NCBI GenBank assembly: GCA_937927335.1
Contig: CALBDU010000024.1
Span: 1-64,000, forward strand
Reading direction: 5' to 3'
Source: an uncultured Clostridium sp.
GTDB lineage: Bacteria; Bacillota; Clostridia; Clostridiales; Clostridiaceae
DNA: 64,000 nt
In this document: positions 8,971 through 18,595 of the stretch, piece by piece
Layout of the letters: each line of letters opens with the position of its first letter
Numbering within the stretch: the stretch's first letter is position 1
The notes under the pieces: model-generated
The model's input: only the letters and a program-made list of their open reading frames with translations
Told to the model about the DNA's origin: nothing
Databases searched by the model: none
Made by a program: the position numbers and the translations under genes

Positions 8971-9788
8971 AGTGCCTCCCCATTGAGATACTGGTGTGAA
9001 TTATCCACCATTTGTTCAATTTCTTCAAAAGACATTACCTTATCAATTTTAGCCTTAGTAAGATAAATTAAATATTCAATATTTCCTTCTGGTCCCTTAA
9101 TAGGTGAAAAATCTGTGTTTATAACACTACAGCCCAGGCCGGTGACAAAATCATAAATTTTTTTAATCACCTCCAGGTGGGTTGACTTTTCCCTGACAAC
9201 ACCTTTTTTCCCTACCTTATCTCTTCCTGCTTCAAACTGAGGTTTGATGAGAGCCATGATTTCTCCCTTGTCAGCGAGAAGTGTCAAAGCCACAGGAATT
9301 ACCTTGGTAAGTGAAATGAAGGATACATCAATGCTGGCAAAATCTGCAGCTTCGCCCAGCTGTTCCAGAGTCACATATCTTATATTGGTTCTTTCCATAC
9401 ATACTACCCTGGGATCTGTCCGGAGCTTCCAGGCAAACTGCCCGTATCCCACATCTATGGAAAAAACTTTTTTTGCTCCGTTTTGGAGCATACAATCAGT
9501 GAATCCACCAGTAGATGCCCCAATGTCTATGCATACCTTATCCTTTAAGTTTATATTGAAGCTTTTTATTGCTTTTTCAAGCTTAAGACCGCCCCTGCTT
9601 ACATAAGGCAGCTCCTCACCCTTAAAAACAATTTCTGAGCTTTCCTTTACTTTTTCACCACATTTGTCAACTCTTTGTCCGTCCACAAATATATCTCCCG
9701 CCATAATGCATGCGCGAGCTCGTTCCCTGGATTGAAAAATACCCTTTTTAACCAGAAGAACATCCAGTCTTTCCTTAGAATCTGACAT
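8967..9788 (-). CDS. tlyA: TlyA-family rRNA 2'-O-methyltransferase
   Basis: A 273-aa protein with an N-terminal S4 RNA-binding domain (about residues 5-65, DVLLVKKGIFQSRERARACI) and a FtsJ/RrmJ-like methyltransferase domain; the SAM motif is VCIDIGASTGGFTDCML. The family methylates ribose in 16S and 23S rRNA and is often labelled hemolysin A. AAGGAG overlaps the dxs stop and is 6 bases before ATG 9788. It lies in the Firmicute dxs-tlyA-nadK-argR-recN chain. Confidence 0.92.
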   Translation of the reverse strand: MSDSKERLDVLLVKKGIFQSRERARACIMAGDIFVDGQRVDKCGEKVKESSEIVFKGEELPYVSRGGLKLEKAIKSFNINLKDKVCIDIGASTGGFTDCMLQNGAKKVFSIDVGYGQFAWKLRTDPRVVCMERTNIRYVTLEQLGEAADFASIDVSFISLTKVIPVALTLLADKGEIMALIKPQFEAGRDKVGKKGVVREKSTHLEVIKKIYDFVTGLGCSVINTDFSPIKGPEGNIEYLIYLTKAKIDKVMSFEEIEQMVDNSHQYLNGEAL

Positions 9789-9791
9789 ACC

Positions 9792-11666
9792 CTACTCCTT
9801 TTTATGGACAAAATCCAATATATTGTTGTATATACCCTCTGCATCCAGGTTGCAGCTCCTGAATAAAAGCTCTGTCTTGCCATGGGGAATAAATTCATCC
9901 CTAAAACCAAGGTTAAGAATTTTTATGTTGTTATTGTATACTCTGGCTTCCTCCAGCACGGATATGCCAAAGCCTCCCTTTATCATGTTGTCCTCCAGAG
10001 TGACTATAGCCAGATTTTGCTCAGCCAGTTCCTTTATCAATGATCTATCCAACGGTTTAATGAAGCAGCCGTTAATAACTCTTGCCTCTATACCTTTGGC
10101 TGCCAGTTTGCGGTGAACCTGAAGAGCCGTCTGAACCATTCTTCCCGTTGCTATAAGTGCAATATCACCTTTTTCCTTAAGCACTTCCCATTTACCAAGC
10201 TGAAAATCCTCTATGGGCTTCATATCCATATCTGTTTTATCCCCGCCTCTTGGATATCTGATGGCTACAGGTGAATCCTGCTTCAATGCCCAGCTGAGTA
10301 AAGGCTCCATTTCGCCGGTGCATTTGGGTGCTGCCATTACAATATTGGGTATATGGGTAAGATAGGAGATATCAAATATGCCCTGATGGGTTTCACCATC
10401 TTCTCCAACCAGACCTGCTCTGTCTATGGCAAATATCACCGGCAGCTTCTGGAGGCATACATCATGAAGTATCTGATCGTATGCTCTTTGAAGAAATGTG
10501 GAATATACAGCAAGCACAGGCCTTAATCCTGATTTGGCCATACCTGCCGCTATTGTCACGCCATGCTGCTCGGCAATACCCACATCAAAAAACCTGGATG
10601 GAAATTTTTCGGAATACTCCTTTAAGCCGGTGCCGTCACGCATGGCAGCCGTTATAGCCACCAAATTCTTGTTATTTTCAGCACAATTTATCATGGCATC
10701 ACCAAAGGCTTTTGAATAGGTAATACTGCAGCTGCCCTCAATTTCTCCGCTTTCACAGTCAAAGGGACCTATTCCATGGAACTTGTCAGGACTTTTTTCC
10801 GCATATTCGTAGCCCTTTCCCTTTTTGGTTATCACGTGGACCAAAACCGGGCCCTTCATGCTTTTAGCGGAATAAAGCATCTGATTAAGCTCCTTTATGT
10901 TGTGTCCATCTACAGGCCCAATATACTTAATGCCCATGTCTTCGAACAACATTCCGGGCACCACCATCTGCTTAATACCGTTCTTTAATCTTTCAAGAGT
11001 TCTAGCCACCCCAGGTCCTATATTAGGTATTTTTTTAAGACTGGCTTCCACCTCTTCCTTTAATCTTGCATATTTAGGGTCGCTTCTGAGCTTTCTCAGG
11101 TATCTTGATATGCCCCCTACGTTCTGGGCGATTGACATCTGATTATCATTTAAAATGATTATAACCTTTGTCTTTCTGTAGCCAAGGTCGTTCAAGGCTT
11201 CAAAAGCCATACCACCGGTTAAGGCTCCATCCCCTATTACTGCCACCACTTCATGCTTTTCACCCTTGAGATCCCTGGCAGTTGCCATTCCCAGCGCCGC
11301 AGAAATTGATGTACTGCTGTGTCCTGTATCAAAAAAATCATACATGCTCTCAGATTGTTTGGGGAAACCGCTTAATCCCTGAAACTGCCTCAGAGCATCA
11401 AATTTATCTTTTCTTCCTGTAAGTATTTTATGAACATAGGATTGGTGCCCTACATCCCATATAAGTTTATCCTTATTTAAATCAAGGACGCTGAACAAGG
11501 CTATGGTAAGCTCAACCACGCCCAGATTTGAAGCCAGGTGGCCTCCGGTTTTTGAAACCTTTTCAATTAAAAATTTTCTTATGTCCTTTGCCAGATGTTC
11601 TTTTTCATTTATGGTTAGATGCTTCATATCATTTACATCTTTATAATCCTCAAGAGATTTATACAT
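9792..11666 (-). CDS. dxs: 1-deoxy-D-xylulose-5-phosphate synthase
   Basis: A 624-aa thiamine-diphosphate enzyme that condenses pyruvate and glyceraldehyde-3-phosphate, the first step of the MEP isoprenoid pathway. Visible: [13 protein letters not shown], the TPP/Mg motif [15 protein letters not shown], the central DxxGIAEQH-type motif ([19 protein letters not shown]) and the C-terminal transketolase domain. The start is ATG 11666, eight codons inside the longest frame, because AGAAGG lies 7 bases before it and nothing precedes the earlier ATG. It stands next to ispA, so two isoprenoid steps are clustered. Confidence 0.97.
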   Translation of the reverse strand: MYKSLEDYKDVNDMKHLTINEKEHLAKDIRKFLIEKVSKTGGHLASNLGVVELTIALFSVLDLNKDKLIWDVGHQSYVHKILTGRKDKFDALRQFQGLSGFPKQSESMYDFFDTGHSSTSISAALGMATARDLKGEKHEVVAVIGDGALTGGMAFEALNDLGYRKTKVIIILNDNQMSIAQNVGGISRYLRKLRSDPKYARLKEEVEASLKKIPNIGPGVARTLERLKNGIKQMVVPGMLFEDMGIKYIGPVDGHNIKELNQMLYSAKSMKGPVLVHVITKKGKGYEYAEKSPDKFHGIGPFDCESGEIEGSCSITYSKAFGDAMINCAENNKNLVAITAAMRDGTGLKEYSEKFPSRFFDVGIAEQHGVTIAAGMAKSGLRPVLAVYSTFLQRAYDQILHDVCLQKLPVIFAIDRAGLVGEDGETHQGIFDISYLTHIPNIVMAAPKCTGEMEPLLSWALKQDSPVAIRYPRGGDKTDMDMKPIEDFQLGKWEVLKEKGDIALIATGRMVQTALQVHRKLAAKGIEARVINGCFIKPLDRSLIKELAEQNLAIVTLEDNMIKGGFGISVLEEARVYNNNIKILNLGFRDEFIPHGKTELLFRSCNLDAEGIYNNILDFVHKKE

Positions 11667-11749
11667 ATGTTTCTTCCTTCTTTTATACATTTATTAATAG
11701 TATTGCATAAATATATTATTATAGTAGCATTTATATACAAAAAAATCAA

Positions 11750-11783
11750 AATAAAAATAAAACCGCCCTAGATTCAGCGGTTT
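11750..11783 (-). terminator. Terminator at the ispA stop codon
   Basis: On the minus strand AAACCGC - 10 bases - GCGGTTT followed by TATTTTTATTTTG. The 5' arm contains the ispA TGA. It suggests dxs and the genes after it may start from their own promoter in the short gap. Confidence 0.65.
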
Positions 11784-12661
11784 CTGTTTAAAAGGTACCT
11801 GGTGATGTATTCAAGCCGGGAGGTGTTCCTCTGAATACTGCATAAAATATCAATGCATTCCCGGGTCAAGCTGCTGCATAACTCCTCACATTTTTCCAGT
11901 CCGTATTCGGTTATAAAGGTGGTTTTATTGTTTTCAATATCACTTTTGGCCATTTTCCCCATGATTTCAGTATCACCGGTTACATCAAGAATATCATCCT
12001 TGATCTGGAATGCCAGTCCAAGCTTTTCGCCATAGACTTCTAGCGACCTTTGTGAAGCCTCGTCTGCTTCTGCTGCAATTGCCCCGGATACTATTGAAGC
12101 TTTTATAAGTGCTCCGGTTTTTTTTCTGTGCATTGCATAAAGCTGATCCAATGATACTTTTTTATTTTCGCTTAACATATCAATTACCTGTCCTCCTATC
12201 ATACCATTTACCCCTGCGCTTTCACTTATGTTTTTGCAGGCAGATACGGAGTTGCAGGAATTATTTTCCAGGCAATAATTGAACATAATATTCATGGCTT
12301 CGTTTAAAAGTCCATCCCCAGCCAGTATTGCCATTGCTTCTCCAAACACCTTATGATTTGTAGGCTTCCCTCTTCTCAGGTCATCGTTATCCATAGCAGG
12401 AAGGTCGTCATGTATCAGTGAATAGGTGTGAATCATTTCTATGGCACAGGCTAAGGGCAGCACCTTTTTGTAATCATCCCTGAACAGGCTATAGCCAAGG
12501 AGAAACAGCAGCGGCCTGATCCTTTTTCCTGAGGCATTAACACTGTATGCCATTGCTTCATATATTATTTTTTCATAAGAGCCTTTACCATTAAAATAGC
12601 CCTCCAGCCATTGGTTAATTTCCTTTCTCAGGCTCTGAACCAAAATTTCGCTGTTTTCCAT
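11774..12661 (-). CDS. ispA: Farnesyl diphosphate synthase / (2E,6E)-polyprenyl synthase
   Basis: A 295-aa trans-prenyl synthase joining isopentenyl diphosphate to allylic diphosphates. First Asp-rich motif DDLPAMDNDD starting at residue 85, preceded by SLIH; the second Asp-rich motif is in QIKDDILDVTGD. GKRIRP at 45-50 binds diphosphate. AAAGGGG precedes ATG 12661. xseB lies 14 bases upstream, the usual xseA-xseB-ispA-dxs order. Confidence 0.95.
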   Translation of the reverse strand: MENSEILVQSLRKEINQWLEGYFNGKGSYEKIIYEAMAYSVNASGKRIRPLLFLLGYSLFRDDYKKVLPLACAIEMIHTYSLIHDDLPAMDNDDLRRGKPTNHKVFGEAMAILAGDGLLNEAMNIMFNYCLENNSCNSVSACKNISESAGVNGMIGGQVIDMLSENKKVSLDQLYAMHRKKTGALIKASIVSGAIAAEADEASQRSLEVYGEKLGLAFQIKDDILDVTGDTEIMGKMAKSDIENNKTTFITEYGLEKCEELCSSLTRECIDILCSIQRNTSRLEYITRYLLNRNR

Positions 12662-12675
12662 ATTGACACCCCTTT

Positions 12676-12900
12676 CTACTGCTCAGGCTTCATATCAAAA
12701 TCAACCTCTTCGTTACCTGAAATGATTTTTATTTTTCCTTCTGCTTCATTTAAAGTTTGATACAGCTTATTGCAAAGCTTTATGCCTTCCTCATAATCCT
12801 TCATGGAATCCATAAGGGAAAGCTGTCCTGTATCCATTCTTTCCACTATCTTCTCCAGTTTTTCAAACTGCTCTTCGTAGGATTCTCCCTTCTTTGCCAT
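12676..12900 (-). CDS. xseB: Exodeoxyribonuclease VII small subunit
   Basis: A 74-aa helical protein (EEQFEKLEKIVERMDTGQLS, EGIKLCNKLYQTLNEAEGKI) that binds XseA to form the ssDNA exonuclease VII. AAAGGAGG overlaps the xseA stop region and is 6-7 bases before ATG 12900, so translation is coupled to xseA. Confidence 0.95.
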   Translation of the reverse strand: MAKKGESYEEQFEKLEKIVERMDTGQLSLMDSMKDYEEGIKLCNKLYQTLNEAEGKIKIISGNEEVDFDMKPEQ

Positions 12901-12913
12901 ATGCGGGCCTCCT

Positions 12914-14110
12914 TTATTTCAAAGTCTTTATATTGGCTCTAACTCTTCCGTCACTTAAGGTAATGTTTACTGTTTCATTTTTCTCCAGCTCTGATACGGA
13001 GCTGATTATATTTTCCTTGTCATCCATTATAATGGAATATCCCTTGCCAAGCACCCTTAAAGGATTGTTTGCAATAAGAAGTGAATTCAAAGCCGAAAGT
13101 CTGTCCTTTTCCTTTGATATTTTAAGCTTAATATGCCTATCCATATTACTTCTCAGTTCCATAATCCTTGCATATTCATTCACTATTCTAAGCTCAGGAT
13201 TAAAATATTCAATTTTTTTTCTTAAAATATCCAGCTTATTTTTATCCTGAGTTACTATTGTATTTATCTGCTTATTAAGATCCCTTCGCATATAGGATAT
13301 CCTGTCACTTGCTTCCTTCAGGTCAAAAACCGCAATTTCCGCTGCCTGGGAAGGTGTAGATGCCCTCTTATCACTGACAAAATCCACAATGGTGAAGTCT
13401 GTTTCATGCCCTACTCCGGTGATTACGGGTTTTTTTGAAGCAAACACCGCATATGCAAGCTCTTCATCGTTGAAGGACCAAAGCTCTTCGATGGAACCGC
13501 CTCCCCTGGCCAGGATGATCACATCCGCATCAGTGCCGTTAAGATATTCTATACCCTTGATAAGCTCCTTGCTGGAATCCACGCCCTGAACCTTTGCCGG
13601 GTACAGTAGTATATCTGCTCCCTTGTTTCTCCTGGACGCCACATTTATTATATCCCTAATGGCAGCCCCGGTGGGAGAAGTCACAACACCAATCTTTCTT
13701 ACATACCTTGGCAGCTCCCTCTTATGCATTTCACTGAACAAGCCCTCTGCCTCCAGCTTTTCCTTCAGCCTTTCAAAAGCGATATAAAGCTCTCCAAGTC
13801 CCTCCAGCTCCATACTTTCACAGTAAAGCTGGCAGGAACCCTCTTTTTCATATATTGAAACCCTGCCCTTAATAATTACAGTCATGCCATCCTCAGGCAT
13901 GATCTTTAATTTGGATACACTTCCCTTGAACATCACACAGTTAATTTTGCTATATGCATCCTTTAGTGAGAAATACATGTGTCCGCTGCTATGGAGCTTC
14001 AAGTTTGAAATTTCGCCTCTGACATTGGAATTGTTCAGTATAAAATCATTGTCCATTATTTTTTTTATATAACTGTTAAGACCAGAAACAGATAGCGTTT
14101 TAATATACAT
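12914..14110 (-). CDS. xseA: Exodeoxyribonuclease VII large subunit
   Basis: A 398-aa catalytic subunit. An N-terminal OB fold (about 1-100, VRGEISNLKLHSSGHMYFSL) is followed by the nuclease core with the signature SPTGAAIRDI and GGGSIEELW, then FDKRASTPSQAAE-like VSDKRASTPSQAAEIA, and a coiled-coil tail that holds XseB. CAGGA is close to ATG 14110. It lies between nusB and xseB. Confidence 0.95.
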   Translation of the reverse strand: MYIKTLSVSGLNSYIKKIMDNDFILNNSNVRGEISNLKLHSSGHMYFSLKDAYSKINCVMFKGSVSKLKIMPEDGMTVIIKGRVSIYEKEGSCQLYCESMELEGLGELYIAFERLKEKLEAEGLFSEMHKRELPRYVRKIGVVTSPTGAAIRDIINVASRRNKGADILLYPAKVQGVDSSKELIKGIEYLNGTDADVIILARGGGSIEELWSFNDEELAYAVFASKKPVITGVGHETDFTIVDFVSDKRASTPSQAAEIAVFDLKEASDRISYMRRDLNKQINTIVTQDKNKLDILRKKIEYFNPELRIVNEYARIMELRSNMDRHIKLKISKEKDRLSALNSLLIANNPLRVLGKGYSIIMDDKENIISSVSELEKNETVNITLSDGRVRANIKTLK

Positions 14111-14123
14111 AATCCTGCTCCAT

Positions 14124-14552
14124 TTACTTATTTTTTATAATATTGTCGATAACGCCGTTAATAAATGCTACGGAGCTCTCCTCTGAATATTTTTTTGCAA
14201 GCTCAAGTCCCTCATTGATAGAAACCTTGTTTGGTATGTCTATTTCGAACATAATTTCATAAGCACATATTCTCATGATTGTAAGGTCGATTTTAGATAG
14301 TCTGCTGAGCTTCCATTTCACCAGATACTTTTCAATTTCACTGTCTATAGTATCCATGTTTTCCTGGACGCCCATTATAATCCTTTTTATGTATTCCATG
14401 TCAATTTCCTTAAGGTCTAAATCCTCTTCACTTTTCAGGTCGCACTCTATACTTTCCTTAAGATTGTTTATTACATCCTCATATTCTTCCTTGTTTATGC
14501 TCATCTGGTAAAGAAGCTTCATCGCCAGCTCCCTTGATTTTCTCCTGTTCAT
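14124..14552 (-). CDS. nusB: Transcription antitermination factor NusB
   Basis: A 142-aa all-helical RNA-binding protein that, with S10, binds boxA RNA in rRNA leaders. Conserved N-terminus MNRRKSRELAMKLLYQM and C-terminal LAKKYSEESSVAFINGVID. AGGAGG lies 6 bases before ATG 14552. It is separated from asp23 by a hairpin terminator, and continues into xseA after 13 bases. Confidence 0.95.
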   Translation of the reverse strand: MNRRKSRELAMKLLYQMSINKEEYEDVINNLKESIECDLKSEEDLDLKEIDMEYIKRIIMGVQENMDTIDSEIEKYLVKWKLSRLSKIDLTIMRICAYEIMFEIDIPNKVSINEGLELAKKYSEESSVAFINGVIDNIIKNK

Positions 14553-14581
14553 TTTTTCCTCCTAATATATATATTTTGATT

Positions 14582-14612
14582 ACATAGAAACACCCTCTGA
14601 TTCCAGAGGGTG
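14582..14612 (-). terminator. Hairpin terminator between asp23 and nusB
   Basis: On the minus strand CACCCTCTG - GAAT - CAGAGGGTG, a perfect 9-bp stem with tetraloop, then TTTCTATGT. It ends the spoIIIA-asp23 transcripts before the housekeeping nusB-xseAB-ispA block. Confidence 0.75.
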
Positions 14613-14618
14613 CAATAC

Positions 14619-15014
14619 TTATTCTTCTACTACTTCTTCCTTTTCGCCTTCAAGCTTTGGAATCATTACATTCTGTACATGAATGTTAACAGCAGATACA
14701 TTTAAGCCTGTCATGGATTCCACTGCCTTTCTTACGTTTTCCTGAACCTGCAGCGCTACCTCAGGGATCTTTACACCATATTCAACTACTACATATAAGT
14801 CAATAGCAGCACTGTTTTCCCCTACACTTACCTTAACGCCTTTAGATAAATTTTTCCTTCCGCTTAATATCTGAGTAATTCCACCTACAAGATTTGCACT
14901 CATGCCGATAATTCCTTTGATTTCAGTAGCAGCTATGCCTGCTATAACACCAACAACCTCATCGGATATTTTAACGACACCCATATCTATTTCCTGCTTC
15001 ATGTTTTCTTCCAT
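14619..15014 (-). CDS. Asp23/Gls24 family envelope stress protein (YqhY-like)
   Basis: A 131-aa Asp23/Gls24 protein with the conserved pattern VKISDEVVGVIAGIAATEIKG and VNIHVQNVMIP, and an acidic tail. In Bacillus the same position is held by yqhY, linked to control of acetyl-CoA carboxylase. GGGGG lies 8 bases before ATG 15014. It lies between spoIIIAH and nusB, the common Firmicute order. Confidence 0.88.
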   Translation of the reverse strand: MEENMKQEIDMGVVKISDEVVGVIAGIAATEIKGIIGMSANLVGGITQILSGRKNLSKGVKVSVGENSAAIDLYVVVEYGVKIPEVALQVQENVRKAVESMTGLNVSAVNIHVQNVMIPKLEGEKEEVVEE

Positions 15015-15089
15015 AATAGTACCCCCTTATCTATTAAGCTGAGCTATCTTAAAATATATTATAGCAAATAGATTTAATTATTACAAATG

Positions 15090-15590
15090 TTATTGCTTAA
15101 CTTCTATCTCTACATTTGTCAGCTTGGATATGTTCAGAACCACATCTTTTATTTCTCTTGTTTCCTTATCTGTTAGTTTATCCTTTCCTTTGATTATTAT
15201 TCTTACTCCTGAATTTTCCACAGAGCAGATTACATCCTCATAACCCTTGCTTTTAAGAGTTGTCTCTATTTTTGATTCATAGCTGTTGTTCATGGCAAGC
15301 TGGGTATACTGTTTGGCAGCACTGTTTCTGTTTTCCTCAGAAACGTTCTTGTCATCCACCAGAGCCTTAAGTGTCTGAAGAGTTTCTGAATCCTTCTGAT
15401 CCCTGGTGAGCTTTGTTTCAGCAAAATAATCCGAGGATGAGTCCTGGCTGTTATTGGTAACAGATGATGCCGTGCTGCTTTTTGTACTTCCATTTACATA
15501 AAGCGGACTTCTCAGCCTGGTGGCAAGAACTCCTGCACATACTATCAAAGCCAGCAAAGTAACAATAATAACTCCCTGTTTTTTATTCAT
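15090..15590 (-). CDS. spoIIIAH: Stage III sporulation protein AH
   Basis: A 166-aa mother-cell protein with one N-terminal membrane helix (GVIIVTLLALIVCAGVLA), a Ser-rich linker, and a C-terminal ring-building domain similar to YscJ/FliF. In Bacillus it joins SpoIIQ to form a channel between mother cell and forespore. GGGGGG precedes ATG 15590. It is the last gene of the eight-gene spoIIIA operon. Confidence 0.92.
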   Translation of the reverse strand: MNKKQGVIIVTLLALIVCAGVLATRLRSPLYVNGSTKSSTASSVTNNSQDSSSDYFAETKLTRDQKDSETLQTLKALVDDKNVSEENRNSAAKQYTQLAMNNSYESKIETTLKSKGYEDVICSVENSGVRIIIKGKDKLTDKETREIKDVVLNISKLTNVEIEVKQ

Positions 15591-15630
15591 AAAAAAATCC
15601 CCCCTATCTTATTCTCTAAAAAATTATATG

Positions 15631-16221
15631 CTATTTTTTCATTGGATATACATTAACTTTATCCTCACTGATGTTGAAAAGGTTCATAACAGCCTTCGAT
15701 ATTCTAAGCTCCGTAAGCTTATTATCCGCACCCTCGGCAACGACACAAACTCCGGTAACCTTAGGCTTATAGGTTTTTACAATAAGAGGCTCCGATTTTG
15801 AGCCATCGCTGGTGGTTACTACTGTAGTACCGTTATTATTCTGGGTATTGCTTCTGGTTCCTCCCTCTGTGTCCCTTTCTTCTGTAGTATTGGTGGAATC
15901 TGTTATATTTAAGGCGGGAACCTGCTCAGCTCCACATTCAAAGGTAACCATAACCTGAACATTACCCACTCCTTCCACCTGCTCCAGAGTTTCCTTCAGC
16001 TTTTCCTGGACCTGGCTTTCATAATCATTAAGGCTTACACTTTTTAAATCGGGGCTCAGGTTTTGATTTTTATCCGAACTGCTTTGATTATTGCTGCCGG
16101 TAAAAAAGTTTATGGTTATAAGTATCAAAATTCCCGTTAAAAACAATATCAGCAGATTACTCAAGGTTTTTTTACTGTTTTTATCATTGGTAAGCCTGTT
16201 AAACCATTCTTTAAAATTCAT
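15631..16221 (-). CDS. spoIIIAG: Stage III sporulation protein AG
   Basis: A 196-aa protein with one membrane helix (LLILFLTGILILITINFF) and a ring-building domain (QVEGVGNVQVMVTFE) interrupted by a Thr/Asn-rich insertion (about residues 110-140), as in other SpoIIIAG proteins that form large rings in the feeding-tube channel. GGAGG lies 7 bases before ATG 16221. Confidence 0.92.
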   Translation of the reverse strand: MNFKEWFNRLTNDKNSKKTLSNLLILFLTGILILITINFFTGSNNQSSSDKNQNLSPDLKSVSLNDYESQVQEKLKETLEQVEGVGNVQVMVTFECGAEQVPALNITDSTNTTEERDTEGGTRSNTQNNNGTTVVTTSDGSKSEPLIVKTYKPKVTGVCVVAEGADNKLTELRISKAVMNLFNISEDKVNVYPMKK

Positions 16222-16244
16222 AGATTTTCCTCCAATATATTAAT

Positions 16245-16832
16245 TTAAAGCTCATATACCTTAATATTATTTGTGGACAAGTTAAGCTGGCTGCCAATAT
16301 AATTTTTAACTTCGGCAAATTTCCTGTTTTCTTCAGGGCTCACACTGCTTACAGATTTTGTATCCCCTATGGGCTGAACTTTTTTGATTTTTGGGGTAGT
16401 ACCTTCTGAAATGCCAATGCTGATATTTTTTATCTCATAGCTTTGCTTTTTTTCATCGTACAAAGCCTCCACCTTAATCTGAAAACTGTCCTTAGGGTAC
16501 TTGGACTTTAACTCCTTTTCACACTCCAGTTTAAGATTCTCCTGAAATACATTTAAGGTTTCCTCTATATTCCTGTTCTTGTAATCCGTAAGCACATTCT
16601 TATAACCCTCTTTTTCAATATTGCCGGAAAATTTTTCTGCATATGCTGCAATGTTAAAATTGCTGTTAAACAGCCCTATTATGGGGTTTAGAAAAACTGT
16701 TATCAAAATAAGGCCCAGCACAAACTTGGCATATTTTTTCATACTGTTATCCGGCAGTATCATTTCCACAGCAGTTATAAAAAAAACTGCTGTACATATT
16801 GTCAAAATCCAGTTTTTAAGCGCGTCCAGCAT
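16245..16832 (-). CDS. spoIIIAF: Stage III sporulation protein AF
   Basis: A 195-aa protein with two N-terminal membrane helices (WILTICTAVFFITAVEMIL, FVLGLILITVFLNPIIGLF) and a soluble C-terminal domain. The start is ATG 16832 because GGGAGG sits 8 bases upstream; a longer frame begins inside spoIIIAE and lacks a ribosome site. The gap to spoIIIAE is 4 bases. Confidence 0.9.
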   Translation of the reverse strand: MLDALKNWILTICTAVFFITAVEMILPDNSMKKYAKFVLGLILITVFLNPIIGLFNSNFNIAAYAEKFSGNIEKEGYKNVLTDYKNRNIEETLNVFQENLKLECEKELKSKYPKDSFQIKVEALYDEKKQSYEIKNISIGISEGTTPKIKKVQPIGDTKSVSSVSPEENRKFAEVKNYIGSQLNLSTNNIKVYEL

Positions 16833-16836
16833 TATA

Positions 16837-17985
16837 TCATCCTCCCAGTGCCATTTTACCTGCAGCCGCAACAATGGCTATCATAATAAAAAACATTACT
16901 GATACGCATATAAGGCAGGAACTTATGAGTATCATGGAGCTTCCTGCAGAGCTTATGCAGTTAACCAGTCTGCTGTCGCTTATAGGCTCAATTAAAGCTG
17001 CGGTAAGTTTAAACATAAGAGCCATAACCAGCAGTTTGATTATTGGAAAAAGCATAATAACCACCACTATAATCAAGCCAAGGCTGCTCAGAGAGTTCTT
17101 CATAAGCAGTGAATAGCCTGCCATGGTGGATATGGCATCTGAAAGACTTTTTCCCACCACCGGAACAAAGCTGTCCACCGCAAATTTTGCAGTTCTTTCT
17201 GCAACCTGGTCAATGGTTTTTGAGGTAATTCCTCTTACAGTCATAACCCCTATGAACAAAGTAATCACTAGACCTTGTCCCCATAAAACCACCTGGTTTA
17301 AAAGCTTTGTAAGCTTATCTATCTTATATTCCTCTGATATGTTGTTTACAAACTGAAGAACAAAGGAGAAACATATCAGAGGAATGATAATGTCCATAAA
17401 AAGATTTGCACTTATAGTAATTGTGCCAAGAACTATGGGATCCATCACTGCAGCCTGAACTATTCCCCCTACCCCTGCTAAAAGCATTATCAGCACTGGC
17501 ATCAGGGCGTTCATAAAATTTGTCATATCGCTTATGCTGCTGCGGGCCGCATCAACCCCCATGTAGAAGCATTTTGATAAAATAATTATAAGTATGGAAT
17601 AGCAGGTAAAATATGCAATGTTTGAAAGGCCCTCGCTGCTGAAGGCTTTTTGCAGGTTTGTAAGCAGTGAACAAATAATGGCTATAAGCACCAGGCTTGC
17701 CAGTATTTTAAAGGAGGCCTGCAGCTCCCTTAGCATATATGAAGCAACAGCATTTATAACCTTTTTCCCTGATATTTTGCCATCACCTGATTTCATGTAG
17801 TCCTGAACATAGGTCTTTGCGTCCACATCATTCAGCAGCTCATATTTAGATTTCATATTCGATATATAATTATATAGCTGCTCTATCTGTGCGCTTTCCC
17901 CGCTGTTTTGCATTACCACAGCCTCTGCCTTTACACTGCTGCAAAAGCACAGCATAAATATCAGTACCAGTATTATCTTTTTCAT
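16837..17985 (-). CDS. spoIIIAE: Stage III sporulation protein AE
   Basis: A 382-aa polytopic membrane protein of the mother-cell side of the channel. A cleavable-looking signal peptide (IILVLIFMLCFCSSVKAEA) precedes a soluble stretch and about seven membrane segments. The ATG at 17985 is chosen since AGGTG lies 6 bases before it; an upstream GTG is itself part of that ribosome site. It starts just after the spoIIIAD stop. Confidence 0.92.
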   Translation of the reverse strand: MKKIILVLIFMLCFCSSVKAEAVVMQNSGESAQIEQLYNYISNMKSKYELLNDVDAKTYVQDYMKSGDGKISGKKVINAVASYMLRELQASFKILASLVLIAIICSLLTNLQKAFSSEGLSNIAYFTCYSILIIILSKCFYMGVDAARSSISDMTNFMNALMPVLIMLLAGVGGIVQAAVMDPIVLGTITISANLFMDIIIPLICFSFVLQFVNNISEEYKIDKLTKLLNQVVLWGQGLVITLFIGVMTVRGITSKTIDQVAERTAKFAVDSFVPVVGKSLSDAISTMAGYSLLMKNSLSSLGLIIVVVIMLFPIIKLLVMALMFKLTAALIEPISDSRLVNCISSAGSSMILISSCLICVSVMFFIMIAIVAAAGKMALGG

Positions 17986-17994
17986 AATAAACAC

Positions 17995-18378
17995 CTACAT
18001 AATTTTCAATATTGACTGTAGTACAGCCATTAAAATAGGAATAGCCAATACCAGTATAAAAATTTTGCCTGCAAAATCCACCTTAGCCCCCAGGCTTCCT
18101 TCTCCCGCATCCCGGCATATTTCACTGCAGAAGGAGGCAAGATATGCTATCCCCAGTATTTTAAAAACAGTGGTTAAATAAATAAAATCGATGTTTGCCT
18201 TATTTGCAAGCTGCTGCAGGAATTGGAGCACGGCAATTATCTTTCCTGCCATGAAAAGAAATATTATTATCCCGGCGCCTATGCTGATCTGTACTGCAAT
18301 ATCATCTCTTTTTCCCCTGAAAAGCAGCAGGATAAAAAGGACTGCAAAGGCAAAGGCCACCACTTTAATGATTTCCAT
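17995..18378 (-). CDS. spoIIIAD: Stage III sporulation protein AD
   Basis: A 127-aa integral membrane protein with about four helices (VVAFAFAVLFILLLF, ISIGAGIIIFLFMAGKIIAV, and two more). Together with SpoIIIAC it forms the small-membrane-protein part of the channel. TAGGAG lies 7 bases before ATG 18378. Confidence 0.92.
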   Translation of the reverse strand: MEIIKVVAFAFAVLFILLLFRGKRDDIAVQISIGAGIIIFLFMAGKIIAVLQFLQQLANKANIDFIYLTTVFKILGIAYLASFCSEICRDAGEGSLGAKVDFAGKIFILVLAIPILMAVLQSILKIM

Positions 18379-18387
18379 AATTGTCTC

Positions 18388-18585
18388 CTAAAGCTGGAAC
18401 ATAGTTCTTACAGTGTTAAACAGCTTGTTTATCAAGGTAATGACCATAAGCAGAACTATTACTATTCCAGCCAGGTTGGCTACCACTGCAAAATCCTTTT
18501 TCCCGCTGGATTCAAGCACCTTGTCCAATATAAGAATCAAAATACCTACAGCAGCAATTTTAAATATTAAGCTGATATCTAACAT
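18388..18585 (-). CDS. spoIIIAC: Stage III sporulation protein AC
   Basis: A 65-aa membrane protein with two helices (IFKIAAVGILILILDKVL, VVANLAGIVIVLLMVITLI), the usual size of SpoIIIAC. AAGGAGG lies before ATG 18585. The gaps to both neighbours are about 10 bases. Confidence 0.93.
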   Translation of the reverse strand: MLDISLIFKIAAVGILILILDKVLESSGKKDFAVVANLAGIVIVLLMVITLINKLFNTVRTMFQL

Positions 18586-18595
18586 AGCTTCCTCC

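Noticed and set aside
9647..9910. Leftward 87-codon frame across the dxs/tlyA junction
   Set aside because: It is an out-of-frame reading of the two genuine coding sequences.
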